A DNA stretch of 64,000 bases from Aphis gossypii. Lineage: Eukaryota; Arthropoda; Insecta; Hemiptera; Aphididae. The stretch lies in the NCBI RefSeq assembly GCF_020184175.1, contig NC_065533.1, positions 5,478,695-5,542,694 on the forward strand, read 5' to 3'. A model generated the notes under the pieces. The model made no database searches and was not told where the DNA came from. It was given only the letters and a program-made list of their open reading frames with translations. Both the position numbers and the translations under genes were made by a program. This document shows, in pieces, positions 33,901 to 49,200 of this stretch. Position 1 is the stretch's first letter; every line of letters begins with the position of its first letter.

Positions 33901-35894
33901 GAACTGGAGATATAGACAACGATAATGATGAATTATCGACCATAGTATACGTAGATTTCCCATACTGATACAGTATAATATTAGATGGTTGGTTTTCTTG
34001 CAAATATTTCGTGACACAAGTCCAAAAAGCACGAACGTCAAATCAATATTCGAATATTTACCTATTTATAATATCTTTTCGTCTTTGATCAAACAATATT
34101 TATAATCATACAGTAAGAACATATTTTCGTTTAGTGTTGTATACTTAGGACAATAACATTAAAAATAAATTATTATAATTATAACAAAACTTAACACATT
34201 TAAATAAATTATGATTTGTTACTGTCCATATAAATGTGATATTGAATTGTCTTCAAATTTATTCAATCATTTTGAACTATTTAATAGTAATATTAATTAT
34301 ATTTTATTATGAAATACAATAAATATTGTCCATTTATTAATTATTATTATTTGAATTTATTGAACTGTTGAAGTCTTGAGCATAAATGATAAACATATAA
34401 TAGGGTTATAACAGGATATGCCAGGAGAATCGTTAAGTTAGGGAAACTTTGACACGAACAACTCTTACAAATTAACTACCTACTTTAATTAAGTATATTA
34501 CGGATATTTAGAATAATTTAAACCAATAGAGTTTCTCGGTATTTAAATATATGTATAAAACGTTGTTAAAAATGTATGATTTGAAAATATAATAAAATAA
34601 AAAAATAATTCTTTTTCTTGCAGTACTTTTCCTTCTTGTAAATAATATGATTAAAGCTATAATCATATTAAATTATTTCAGAACCGATTAAATTGGATTT
34701 ATTTTCCTTGCATATTTTATTAATTTTGTATCGCTTCGTAAACTCTTAATATGATATTTCAAAAGTAAAACTATTCTTTTTTTAATTAAACTCAAAATTA
34801 AATCAGCGGCTTCTATATAGGTTTCTATGCACCTATTAGGATATAACACAGAACACAACATACTATTGAACATAGTGTTAAACATAAGCTGTGATGTAGA
34901 AATAAAAATAAAGTATAAGCTGGGTCTATATTTTTATTGTTTCAGTTCTAAAACAATATTTATATAAAACATACACGGCTATCAGTTATTGACATTACTT
35001 CCAAACAATAACCGACTGTATTGGTGGGTAGTGTTGAAATCGATTTTTCACTAACATTATCGTCTTGTAAACTACATTTATAATAACGTCTCTCGGGTTG
35101 TAAATAAATTAACAAATATAAAATGAAAACCTACTTGGTTCTGACGACCGATTGATAACTGTACTATCTACTATGATGTTTTCAATCGACATTGCTAATA
35201 TTTACAAATGCCTGCGTGGGTGTATTATTATATTGATTAGGCGTATAATGAACACAGGCACTGTACCCCTTTACACGATATTATGTATATATTACGAGGA
35301 TATAATATGCGTGATTTTGACCATATCGGTTATAATATTATACGTGGCTGTGACACTGATGCCTGTCTCTATTCCTAAATATTACAATGTACTTTGCTAG
35401 AAAAAACTATAAAGGTTTGTCTTTCGTGCAATGTACATTGTACTTGCATTGCTGTATGCTTATAACATACTATTTAACTGTTGAAACCCACCGCTAAGCG
35501 TTATTACGTAATGGAATCAAAATATCTATACCTATCGAACGCCATCGAGAAATACCTAAAAAAAAAATAATAATAATAAATTGAAAAGACATGATGTAGT
35601 GTGATGATGTTATGAATCGAGGTGTTCGACGATGTTAAGTAATAATTGGCCATTTCCCCGTTAAAGATACACGAGAAACAATTCGAATACATATTATACT
35701 AAATTGTTAGTGGCTGCATAAAAAAAAAGTGTCGCGAGTGGGAAAATAGGATAAAAAAAAAATTTAAATAATACACTTACGCGTTTAACTAGTTTTCAGA
35801 CTACATTATTGTTTACGACCGGATTTCGACAAATCAAAATATTGTGCGATGTTTACTAATCGGTCGTAAACTCGTAATACTTATATACATAATA
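30922..35894. other. Gene-free AT-rich region
   Basis: No gene is supported. An (AAT)n microsatellite is at 33493-33521. Two short hairpins sit close together at 33222-33246 (AATGGT...ACCATT) and 33267-33283 (GGGCTC-TTGAG-GAGCCC). Another is near 32607-32624 (GCTCTG...CAGAGC). The open frames here are low-complexity and motif-free. Confidence 0.5.
33493..33521. repeat. (AAT)n microsatellite
   Basis: About nine to ten uninterrupted AAT/ATA trinucleotides. Confidence 0.95.
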
Positions 35895-36300
35895 TTATAT
35901 TATTATTTTTAGATATGCATATTTCCACCTGTCGATTGACAGAGTCGCCCGTCGTCTCGCCACCCGTCGTATCGCGTGCGCGTACAGGTACCATAATAAT
36001 ATTATTATCATTACCACCTCGTAAACGTGGTTTGGCACTTTAACAAAACGTCTAGCGATGCGGCGGCGTGTCGCGGTGTACACGTAAACACGGTCATCTT
36101 CTTCCATCTCCGCGGTCTCGGCGCCGCCGTCAGAAAATCGAACGCCTTTCGTCGACGACGGTAAAGTCCCGTTTTATGCTTGTGACAAAAATATTAAGTA
36201 CGTTACAGAGCACAATAATATTACCACGTTCCCGCGATTCCGAGCACGCGGCCCGTCAGAACGATGGCTAAGCCGCGTGCGGCAGCGTAGGCTTAATAAT
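35895..36300. promoter_or_regulatory. CpG-rich island, possible first exon (minus strand)
   Basis: A sharp rise in CpG and GC content between very AT-rich flanks, split by a TAATAATATTATTATCA run at about 35993-36010. On the minus strand it holds a good start context (GGAGATGG, ATG at 36105-36107) and an open frame rich in Arg and acidic residues. On the plus strand no coding signal stands out. It is consistent with a transcription start region of a gene extending to the left, but no family is recognised. Confidence 0.35.
36018..36107 (-). other. Candidate first coding exon, unknown protein
   Basis: From ATG at 36107 the minus strand reads MEEDDRVYVYTATRRR followed by a basic stretch to about residue 30. 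It then meets donor-like sequences GAG/GTGGTA (exon end 36018) or GTG/GTAATG (end 36015). The composition resembles real protein more than the neighbouring AT-rich frames do, and it lies in a CpG island. The frame is open for 70 codons, but after the putative donor it becomes low-complexity. No domain is recognised. Confidence 0.25.
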
Positions 36301-39300
36301 ATTATTATATGCGCCGTCGAGTTAATATTATGATCACACGACATAATATTTTTATTATTTTATTTACAGGACGGCTTGGGCAGTGTGACGTTTGCGATAC
36401 GTAGGTACTTACTCACTATAATATTATACAGTCACTCGTAATGTTTTTTGTTTTATACGATTCGCGAGTACATGTGTCACACGATACACATACCTATTTT
36501 GTATTTATGTGGCATTACACCTGTATTATAATGTACTTTATATTATCCTAATGTTTTCACGGCTAAAAAAAAATTACGCGTATAATTATCCACAAAGCGG
36601 AATACTCGTTCGAATATAATATTATAATGCTATAAGTATATATAATAATGTATGATATTAATGTAATACGTATATAATAAGGTATAATATTAATGAAAGA
36701 CGTGAAAACATCGACCGAGAACTAAACATAATGTTTTTTTTTTAATACTTATATGATAAGTTATAAGTAGTGCCGGGATTCATATGCAAATGCATATTTC
36801 CATATTTTTTATAGTCATATTATAGACTTTGAATTCTATAATTAAAAATCTATACCTACATTTCATAATGCGTATACATTATAATGCGAAAATGTATTTT
36901 TGTGTATTACATAATATTAAAATCCACATATTAATCTACATAACAACAACATAAAAAAACACACATAAATCATAAACATACTTAAACAAAATTAAGGAAT
37001 TTTTCTTTATTAAAAATGTTAAATAACCATGCTCCGTGACAATTGCATAACTTTTTAGTTCGAAAACTTAAAAACCTATTTATAACGCAAAATCAAAAAT
37101 AGTTTTTTTATATTGCAAAAGTGTCAATATAATTAATAAGCTCTAGTACATCATACAGTTCTGTACTTGATTGATAGGCAGTGATCATTTCATAATATGG
37201 TGATTATATAAACATCTATTATAAGTACCATAAACTTTTGGTTCATTTAATAAATAAACACATTCTGAAAAACTACCAACAGATTGGAAACACAAAATTA
37301 AAAATACTTATTGCCGTTAAAAAAAAATAGTGTATCCAAAGAGTTAAAAATATTACTGAAATATAAATGTTTTTTATTAGAACAAATTACCGCGAATAGT
37401 GTTAAAAAGAAATTTTAGTTTTAAAAAAATTATAATAATTATGGAAAGTTTTGAAAAAATATTACATTAAACCAGAACTATAATTAATGATGTATTATTA
37501 TATTTACTATTTTACTATTAGATACGAAAGTATGGAATGATTGTATTTTATTTTATAGTCGAGTGCCAGGAGAAGAGATTATCTGTTTTTAGACGACTCG
37601 TGCCTTCCAGGCGCTGTGTTGACGGTGGCACGGGTATTGGATGAAAAATAATAACAAAAAACAAAGGAAAAAAAAGAAAACATCTACAAAACTTCGGACC
37701 AACGCATTTAATGAAAATAATAATATAATTAAAGTGCGTTTACGTTTCTTTGTAAGTATTATTATCATATTATTATTCATTTTAATATTTTGCCTATATA
37801 AAACGCGTGTGCAATACTGTGCATATTCATTGTTTATAATAATTCACGTACGGCAAAGGCAAACAACGAGGGATACTTCGCTACAACCACCACACACAGC
37901 CTTAGTCATCGTCGTCATCACCATACACCGCACCGGAGTGGGTGGGTATATTTAATATAATATTAAATAATATTATTATTATAAACGTGCATAAAACTTT
38001 TGCCCACGCAATGCATTAGAGAGTCGATGTGTATATTTATGTGTACTGAAACGGTATACCTATGTACAAAATATTTTAATAATATTATTACAATATAATA
38101 AATATTGTGCATGACTTCCAGTCGCATATTATTTATATATTTTATAATGCACATATATAAAATAACGCAATGCTGTATGGTCCTACGTACTGCGCACTGG
38201 CGCCCTAAGTGTGATATTCGGGAATGAGGCAGCAATGCAAAATTAAATTCTGTATTTCATTTGTAGATAGGTTAAGTTGCATTGGGTTAGGTAAGAGTAT
38301 ACGGACATATACCTGTACAGAAAACTGTTAAGGGCTGAATGCTTAGCACACCGTACACTATTTATTATAACTATTACGAGTAAGTACATTACATATATTT
38401 ATATTGAAGTGGAAAATTAGCTAATTTAAATTTTTGGTATCATACTAAATTAAATAAACAATTAAAATACATGCGTTGGCCAGCAAACAATAATCAAGTC
38501 TTGAACACAACAATTTATTTGCAGGGTGGCATGTTATTCTGGTATATATTCGTAAAAAGGAGGGGTGTAATTAAACTGGTGTTTCAAATATTACAGACCA
38601 ATGAATCCTAGAGTTCGAACTTCCATTTTATTCATTAATTATTTTATCAACTAATAACGCTTTTATGATAGTTTCGCATTATAATGATAACAATAAAAAA
38701 AACAGCACTATGAAAAAAACTTTTCATAGCGTTTGGTAAATTATAAGTGCGTCAAAATATTAAATATAAATTGAAAAAATGTTGGTTGCACTATTGAGGC
38801 TACCAAAAAAAATCCTGCGGTGCATGTGTATATCTTTAAGGTATCTTAAACAATATTTAACGTTATGCATTTTGTTTAATATAGATTTATATAACTAAGT
38901 ACCTACCTAATAGGCATTATCGTGTTATCGTCTAAGTTGTTGCATCATCACAAAAAGTTTAAAATTGTAATCAATAAATGCAATTATATAATATACTATG
39001 TTGAAATTTAATAACATTCAATGAACAATTTACTTAGATGTAAATATTTAATTGAAAAAAATATAACTTCAATCAATTTTAAGCTTACCTATTTATTTTT
39101 TGAATATGCATTTATTTTAAAATTATAAATATAATAATGCAAAGCCAATAAAGTTTAGACATTAATACATAGGTAAAATAAATATAGTATTTGATAATAA
39201 TATAATTGGTTACATTTATAGACAATAACAACTAAAAACCACAGTAATAACTATTGTAGAATATAGATTATAAATTTCAAAAAATGGATTATATGTATAT

Positions 39301-40628
39301 AAAGAAAAAATCATGTTTTACTAACATTTTTATATATCTACAGTTAAAAATTCATACATTAAAAATCACGTTTACGCTTGATCAAATTATGAATTTTAAT
39401 AATTTTTTTATATATATATTTTACATTAATTTAATAACACTGGTTGAATCCTGATTATGAAGTATGTAGAATGAAAAAAATACAATTTTTTCACAAGGGG
39501 ATACATATTACGGAACTTTGAACAATTAAAAAAGAAAGAGAGAGAGAACTATTGGTTATTATCGAGACCCTCATCATGTACGGTTGGAAGATTTTTGTAA
39601 AAATTAACCAATAATAAATCTTAAAATTAATTTATATAAATAATATTAATATTAAAATAAAGACTTTTGTAATTTTAAAATGTGAATGTTTTTAAAACTT
39701 TTATAATATGTTCAGAATGAAAAAAAATGCATTGTTCTATGTTATTATTGCGTTATTATAATTTATAAAATTAATGATTTCAAAAACACAATAAGAACGG
39801 CTTCCTTACGCTTAACACAAAGTATTTATTTGAGTAAAATTATAAATCCTTGCATTGGATAAATACCTAATACATTTATTGAATAGTTTAACTGATAGTC
39901 CTTAATTTATAATGTTTAAACAAAAATGTTATAGTTTTTTAAACAAAAATAATGTGAATGACTAGTAAAAATGTTTCTTTTACTATACTATATTTTAGAT
40001 TTTATAACATAAATGCACCTCAAGTGAATAGTTTTTATGTCCAGGTCAAGTTTGGACAATATTTATATTATAGAATTGTAACACTTTACACATGTGTTAA
40101 AATGTTCATTTACTACTAGGTTTGTGTACTTATTTTACAGGTCACTTGACCTGAGTCATCAAAATAATGAACACCGAGTGTGTGTATATTTTTTTCAATC
40201 AAATATTAAATTGACAAATATAAATAAATTATATGTACCCTCTTTTCAATGTATCCACACGTAACTATTTTAAATATTTATGATGAATTTCGATTAAGCT
40301 ATTATTTGTTTAATATTTTTAGTATTTCTTATAGCCACAACATTCTTGACGGTGTTCACTGGAATTGTATCGATTTTTTTTTTGCACAATTTTGACATTT
40401 AAACAATATATTTGAAAAGCAACCTTTAGATAATTTTTAAAAAAGATTTTGGTAATTTTTGTAATTTTGAACAAAAGTGAATAAAACTTGTAAATAATAA
40501 AAATATAGTTAAGTGGGTAACCGATATGTTCTACAGTAGGCATTAGTTATCAAAAAATTATACAACATTTTTATATGAATAACTGTAATGCATGTTTTAA
40601 ATTTAATTTCAACGATAAATTATTGAAT

Positions 40629-40670
40629 AAACGATTCTAAGAAAAAATGGTCTATCAACCTATAAGAAAA
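40629..40670 (+). repeat. Degenerate dispersed-repeat fragment
   Basis: Contains AACGATTCTAAG followed about 8 bases later by TGGTCTATCAACCTAT. The same pair of words recurs at 43222-43260. Related single words occur at 11909-11925 (ACGATTCTGAGCG) and 56597-56612 (GCCTGTCAACCTATAT), and on the minus strand at 44191-44210. The family boundaries cannot be set by eye. Confidence 0.45.
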
Positions 40671-43221
40671 TAATTTGTTATTTTATTAAATAAAAAAAAA
40701 AATTTTATCTTGCAAGTTTTGTAAATATCCAATTCTATCAAAATTTTAACTTCAGACGATCATAATCTTTAAGTTTTTTGACCGAGAAAAATGTTTTTAT
40801 TAATGTTTAAAGAAAAAAAACTAAAATAAACCGAATACAGGAAATCGAGGTTACCAAACAATTATTATAATAATATAGTATAAAGTATTAATATATTCAC
40901 TAGCTAATATGAGTTTCTGTATTTTTTTACTTTTTTTTTTAAATTTACTGAGAACTTTTTTCTATTAAAAAAATAGTATTTTTAGATACATGAAAAATGC
41001 ATAAAAAATATGCACCCATCATTATTATACATTTCTCTGTTTAGAATCTCTAATAAACTACAATATTTTTAATAATTAAAAAAAAAAATAGCAGTAATTT
41101 TACTACAAAGTTATATTGATGTTTTAAAAAGTCTAATTCATTTAGTTTTACGTGTGGTAGTGTTTTTAAATTGGTAGATTACTGGTGTACCACATAATAT
41201 TTTAAAAGACAATAAAGTCTGACTCCATAAATACTTAAAACACGGTTATTAGGATTTGAATACTTTACAAATTTTAAATATGTTTTATGTTTACAATTAC
41301 AAAATATAAAATGACCAGGCTTACTTTACTAGTATCTTATATATGAATCCCAAATACAATTCAGTTCTGTTATAAATGCTCATAAAATTCATCAATATAA
41401 TAAATCAATGTATTTATTAAATGTCTGTTTTGAAAACAAAATAGTGAAAGCCACTGGTTTAGATAAGTTTGTTCACTGTAGTAACTCACTGGTAGTTCTC
41501 AATAATTATTAATTACAAACTTAAACAAAAACGTTATTTTGTTACTTGCGAAATAATTTACACATTCAAAAATTAAGAAAGACATTTCTATAATTTTAAA
41601 GTAAATAGCTTTTATTAACTTACTACCAGTGATATACAAAATGTATACAAGAATGTTTTTGTTGGAATATTCGAAAGTAGACGGAAATATAATTTACATT
41701 TTAGATGGATTATATAAACCATTATTATATTATCTATCTACCTTGGAATATTGTTAAATAAATATTTAATTCAATACTCAAATCGTTTATTACTTATGTT
41801 AATATAATATTATATTATATCATTTAAAACAAAAATAATATTATATAAGAGTAACCCTGCATTTATATCGTTTAAGCCATTCATTTTAAGGAATGAGGCA
41901 ATTTCAAACATTTAATTTAACTTGGTTTATGTCTGTTGGTGTATTGGTAATGTAGATATAATATAATATATCAAGAGTTATTATATAGGTAATTTAATTA
42001 TGAAATTTTCATCGTATCGTCATGTTACACAAGTGCATTGGTATCTAGGTATAAAATACCTCAATTTTTTTATTTATTATTCAAAAGTAAATTTAGAATT
42101 TGGAAAAATTCTTAACATTCAGTTAAAAACTGTTCAACTTTTCTTTCATATAGTTCAGAAAAAAAAATTATCTACGTGTTTAAGCATGTTAAATTACTAG
42201 TCGATTATAGACGTTGTGAAATTTTTCAATATTTGAGATTTTGACTGATCTAAAAAATGTTTTTTAATAAAAAAATTCTAAAACTAATAAACTGAAATGT
42301 TCGGCATCGGAACTACACACGGTTCTATAGATTCAATTATCCTGGTCAATATTTTATCTCAATAAAATTCCATTTTAGGGTACAGAAATAATTATTAGGT
42401 GTATTGAATTTCGAGCCAAAGAAAAATGTATCAATAAATTCTATTTGCAATTCTAGACAAAGCTTATTTTATAATGAGTTTTGATCATAAATTTAATTTT
42501 AAATTCATTACGTCTAAATGTGGATTTCGCAATTTCGAGAAATCCTGAGGTAAACTCTATCTATTACGTTTGCTATTTTCACAAATTTTAGGGGTTGTTT
42601 ATCAGTTATATCTCCAAACTGTTTTAATGTGCGGAATGTGTTTGCGACGTGTGTGTAATGTACTAATGTGTATACAAATGCATACTACACATAATTTTAT
42701 AAAAAATAAATTGCTTCCACGTTTTGCTGAAAAATAATTTTTTTAATTCAATATTATGTTCGAACTAAGTTCGTTTCACTGTAATATTTTACTTTGATTT
42801 CGTATTGATTTCAATATGTCAACATTAAAAATATAACAAAGTATAATGCAAGGATTTTTCCACTTCGTTTAAATTTGACCTAATATTATTTACACAATAT
42901 TTCGTCTCTTTGATCCACTTTTGTAATTTCATACACAATTGTGTACAGTATACTTGCAGTAAATAAAATTGTTTAAAACATTTTTTATTTAATTTATGAA
43001 TAGTCTAATTATCTGGTTTGTTGATTTAAAATTTACGATCACACTACAAATCTTAATTAAGTAAATTAGAAAAAGGTGAATCAAAGTATTTAATAAAATC
43101 GATATGATTATATAATAAATAATAATATACTCGTGGAGAGAACAAAGAATAACGTCATTTTAATCGAACGTTTATAACAGTTTCAAACGTTTTAATTTAT
43201 GATATAATATCATTATATACG

Positions 43222-43260
43222 AAAAACGATTCTGAAACGGTCTATCAACCTATGTGACCC
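43222..43260 (+). repeat. Degenerate dispersed-repeat fragment, second copy
   Basis: AAAACGATTCTGAAACGGTC then TATCAACCTATGTGACCC. It shares both key words, in the same order and near-equal spacing, with 40629-40670. Confidence 0.45.
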
Positions 43261-46200
43261 ACTAATATATTTTTTCAATATAGCTATTACAGTAATTGTT
43301 TTACTTTTAGTATTAGGTATAGGAGGTTGATATAATTATTTTTTTAAACATTTCATTTATTATACTATTAGTATTGTTTTGATTAATATAATATATTTTT
43401 AACATATTTTATTAATTTATATAATTGAATAGCATCGTTTTGTAAAATATGCAGTAACAACACTAAAATTATATTCATAATATAAATTATATAATATCCT
43501 AAAATTTTAAAATTTCATTTTGAATAACAATTAAATATGTTTTTAAATTATAACAAAATAATTAATATGGTTTATAGTTTTATGGTATTTAAATAACTAA
43601 TACTTCGTTCAAATTTTAACTTAAAATTTTTATGATAAATAATTGTTTTTATAATACATTTCTTAGATTTAACCGTTTCAGTATGAACTAGGTATTTAAG
43701 TGCAATCTTTTATTAAATTGTCAATATATATGTATAATAAAAAAATACATTTTTATGAATTTCTTACTACAAAATAATTTGCATAGTTTTAAGATTTTGA
43801 CGAATTTAAAAAAAATAGATATTTAGTATTTTTTAATAAAGAAGTTAACATCTTATGAGAAGCTTTGTACTGAATATTCAAGCATTTCTCTACCCAACGA
43901 ATCATTTTTTATTGATAGTTATTTAATAAAATAAAATATCCAAATAAATTTGCATAAGAGTTCACATTTTTCTTAATTTTTATTTGTTTTTCCAAATTAT
44001 AAGAAAAGTAGTAAATTTTGATTTTGACCTTTACAAAATACAAAAATTAAACTCAATCAAAATCAGACTTTTTATCCAAAACCGTTCTTAAAGTTAAAGC
44101 ATTTTATAAAAACGTATCATGTGTTCTTACAAAAAAATAATAGAAACTCATCATTGTAATGATATTACTTGACGTATAGATTATACATTCATCGGTCCGC
44201 TCAGAATCTAAAACAATTTGGGCAATCGTATGACCTTACAATATAAATACACAAGTATAGAATATTATGTTCAGTTAAAATTTTTATTATTATTAATAGT
44301 GCTTATTTAATTAAAAATTAAAATCAGTTTTTATAACGTAAACACGAAGTGCGAATATTAGTGTATTAAAACTCTGGAATTTTCTCTAACTGCGATGAAG
44401 AGGATTTTTTTTTTTATTTATAAAATAACATTCATTTGACTGGTACAATGCGTTGTGCAAATAACTGACTTTTTTCGAATAAATTGCCAACAATACGAAT
44501 GGAAACAATTCGAATGAGATTCACATTGTTTTAAGACGGTAAGTATTCGCTTACGGTGTTGATTCGTATATTTTAGTTTAACAGGAAGAAAAAATGTCAT
44601 ATCAACCTTATTTGGTATAGTCAATATATATATATAAAACTCGTAAATTATAATACTTTTTCCAATACCATTTGTATCTACATGTAGATACGATTTAAAA
44701 AGTTCAAAATAATATAATATATACTAACGTCACTCATTAATAAATAATAAATAACAACTACTACTGTAGGTTTTGATATTATAAACAACACAATGTCTCA
44801 TAATTATTTATAAGTAATTTATTATATGTACATGTGTTGTATAATATTTAGTTGTATAAACTAATACAACTTATTTGTTTCAGTTCAGTTGTTTTTAGAA
44901 CTTAAAAAGAATATGTATAAAAAAAAAATGACTGAATATTGAGTGCTATTAATGCTTGGAACAAAATTTTCAATATTTTAAACAGAACTCGTAAAAAAAT
45001 TGAAATTAATCTATTTTGAATTTATTATATTATTGTACAGTATGATCGACAATGCCTGTATTATATATTATGCGACGATTTTTGAATGTGCATTATGTAG
45101 TGCATGTATTTGGAATATACAACTAAATTAAAATAGTAGTAGTATGGTTATAATACTAAGTGTATTTTGCTTCGCAACATAACGACGTTTATCTAGTGTG
45201 ATTTGAAATCACATTTTATTACGATATAAACAAGTCACTATTTACTACTATAGACGATTCGAACGTAAAAAAACGCACTTAAAATGATAAATAAACGTTG
45301 ATTTTATACCACGTTTAAAATTGTATATTCGACCGATTTCTTGTGCGCGTATGTCTATAGCCATAGTATACAAATTAAATATAATATATTGCGTATTGAT
45401 GTCGTTTTTAAAAGAGCTCATATCGTTATATTGTTACCCGAGGAATTTTCTGCTTTCATATCGTTCACGTCGCATGCAGCGAACATATTTCATGCATCCA
45501 CTATAATGGATGCTCGGAAAAATATAGCCAAAGAACGGGCAACGTTTATCATTTTTATTTATTTATTTTTATTTCGTTTTTTAAAAAAGTTGAAAAACCA
45601 TCGGGACAAATTAGCGTGGGAGAAAAATCACTGAACTCGCCGTTGTGGTTAGTGGACGTCTTATATATCTGTATGCCGTGAACCTTCTAACAATGAATGC
45701 ACACAATATTATTATTATTTATTATTATTATTATCTTCCATTAAGATGTACATGGTTATATTATTATGGTGTTCGTTTATCGGCTTCGAGAGGGGATTGT
45801 TGTAAATAAACACACACACAAACACACACATATAACACTAGTGGATCGTGGTCCCATTAGCACTCGTTTTAACGTAACCTATACCTACCAAACGGTAATA
45901 TGTAAAATACAATCAATTTTCTTCTACTGAGATAAAATCATATTTTCACGACGTTAATCCCACCAGATGCGTTGTGTATAATACGTTTTTCAATCGGACC
46001 CCGGGACCCAGCTCGTATTATAAAATATGACGTTAAGGACTCTTTTAGGTATTACGTTCATAGTATAAAATAAATATCTATGTATTATATTCGTCCAGCA
46101 GTAGTGTAATGAGGAAAACAGTTTATACTGTGCCATAATACATTGGTATGGTATACATTAAAGTGTAAATGATTAGGTTTGGTTCCGAATTTGACATGCG

Positions 46201-49200
46201 CCACGTTAGCTATACAATACACTAAGCTATATTAAGTCATTTGTGTTTTAATTATTAAAATTTGATGAGTTATTGGAATAAATAATTGCTGGAGAGTAAA
46301 GACTAATTTTAAAATTGTGATTGACATATTGAAGTAGAATTATTCTAAAAAATAATTTTTTTTTATTATTTTTGGAAATATATCTATAAATTAATATAAA
46401 TAACCCTGACCTGGGAAAAGAAGGTGATTCACGCAGCTCTCCTAAGTAATATCATCTTATCTTAGAGACTTTAAACATAAAATAAAATAACTTTGATAAA
46501 CTGTTCTTAGAAATTTTTAAAATCCATTGTTTTTGGAGAAAAAATACAATTTTAATAAATCACATATTATAACGCTTGTGTGAAAACTGAAAACCCCATA
46601 TCAACTGTACATTTTTTTTAATTAATAAATAACATTTTCCATTTTTAGAAATATATTGGTAATTGAAATGATAAAAAACACAACATTTTTACAAGGTTTC
46701 AAAAATGACTATTTTTTATTTTTTATTTAACCTCTCGTATTTCAAAATATTTATTTTTTATCAAAGAAAAATATAATATTTCAGTTTTTATGTGTTTATC
46801 TGATGCAGTCTATTTATCTAAGCATAAGTGAATCGTATTAGAAATTAATTAGTCATTACATCTACAATATATCTGATTTGATTTTATTTCTGAGTAATGG
46901 GAAAGGGAATCAATAAATTACTTCGCCAAAAAATACTAACATAACCCACATTAATATATTTCAATCAATGTGTAAATTGGATCCCAACGACTGTTGTCTT
47001 ATACGTATACCGGAGTATGCAAAACAAACTCATATTCATAAATCCAAATGTGCTGTTATTATTTTGTAAGCTGGAGAAGTTATAAAAATTCAACACGTAA
47101 TTTTTGAAATTCTTACTATAGTAATAATATAATGTTTACAATAATTTCATAGCAGTCACACAGAATATAATAAAAATATTATGATAGTTTTAAAAAAAAT
47201 GGAAAACTATTTTTAACTTAAATAAATTAAGAAATTTAGTTTAAATTCTAAATTTCTTTTACTATAAAACCGATTCTTAGTGCTTAGTTCTTTTGTACAT
47301 AAAAATAATAGTACAAGTCTAATAATTAAATAACTAATTTAGAAAACTCTTTTTACGAATATTTGGACTACAGCTTTGTGGCATGGTAAAAAATCTAAAA
47401 CAAATAAAATTCAAGTGTTCCAAAATACTAGGACGACCAGATGTTAACTTTTTATTTTCCTTCTTCAACTTAACTATCTGCAAATTATCTTAGTATGAAA
47501 AATATTAAAGAAGATACGAGTATGTTTATAATTTGCTTCAAACTCCGACTCATCCCAATCTCCCAATAAATGATCTTTCCATTTTAACACTATGAAGCTA
47601 TTGTAAGCACAGGTTAAAAAAGAAAGTTTTACGACTTTTATATGCATAATAATATTTAATTCTATTTGCAAATGGTCACTAATGGGTAACTTCTTAATCA
47701 ATCCCTTTTATGTCTATACCTACTCTTAGTATTACATTTATACAGTACATGTCTTTTATGATTTTGTTTTACGTTTAGGGAAGTTTTGATTTCATGTTTA
47801 GTGACAATATATTTTTTTGACCGATTAAAATAAAAATGATTTATCTTTTTCAGAATTCGTTTTAAAATAAAATTAAAAAAAAATAATAATGAAAAGTATG
47901 CCTGATTAAAAGCAGCATTAACTTTCAGTGAAGTAGTTTTATTAAAAATATAATTCAATTAACTTGTCCAAATTATTTTTTCTGTTGATTTTTCTCAAGC
48001 TGTATTGTTCTTATTATATAATATATATATACACTATTATAAAATAATTATATACTTAAATGCATTTACTCCGTTTAGGCCATTAGCGTTATGTTTCCTT
48101 TGAATACGTTTTTACCGAACGAGTAAGCAAGTGATAAAATAAAGCAAATCTAATTTAATATTTTTTACTATTTATTTTACTTAAACGTCAACGAATTAAA
48201 ACAGTCTTGAGTTCTTGACTTTATTTTACTTTAACGCTTGTTAATTTTGTCACACTGTAAATTCACATATTTTAATATCATGGTTTTTTCGTGAATACAA
48301 TATTCATTTAAGTAATACAATTATAAAATTAACATATAAATAAAATAGTATACATTACTTATAATGATAATATGTTACGATTAATTACCTATTAGTTATA
48401 TGCAAATCACATTTCATACATTTATTCATTGTACCTCTCAGTTAGGTATGCTAATGAAATCGATAGTGAAAATCAAATAAAACATAGGTAATATATTCAT
48501 TTCAAGATAATTAAAATGTTTTATATAATGTCATAACATTAAAATAGATGTTTTACGTCTGCATACGTTTTCAAAAAAAAAAAAAAAAAGTATGATACTA
48601 TATTAAAATCATTTGCAGGATATTATGATTTTAGATATTATTTTGTCTTGATCGGTATAACTCAATAGTAATTATTGGCATTAACAAACTGTGGTATTTT
48701 ATTCATAATCCAAAATTATTACGTTCTACTACTGCTTTAGAATGTATGAAAACAATCACCCACCCATCATTATTTACTCGTTTTCTCTACCATTATAGGT
48801 AATATGCAATTATATAAACGTCTCTCACTAAAGGAGCTTAACTTTGAGCTATACTTCAGGCCCCAAGGCCTATAACTGAATACCTTAAATGGACTGATGT
48901 ACTTAAAGTTTGTGTATCCTTTACACACTATTTATAATGTACCCTGAAACTAATACGACACTCGATCAAAGAGAAGATACTCTGTTATATATCTATTAAA
49001 TATATTAGTCCGAACCGAAAACATAGGTAAATATTTTATTAAATCGAGATGCCTATGAACTTGAGGAGCAAAACTTCACCTAAACCGTTGCCTATTAATC
49101 GAATAATCAACGTAATTTTATATTTAAGTATAAAAGCATTATAAGATATTATACGTGGTTACCTATTATTATAATTTATTGCTTTGTTACGTTGAATTTT

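Noticed and set aside
37641..37955. 104-codon plus-strand frame with a Lys-rich start and a hydrophobic segment
   Set aside because: Low-complexity runs (AAAAAG, ATTATT) explain both features; there is no recognisable motif or splice support.
45341..45634. 97-codon plus-strand frame
   Set aside because: It begins at a non-ATG codon, overlaps another frame, and its composition is that of AT-rich noise.
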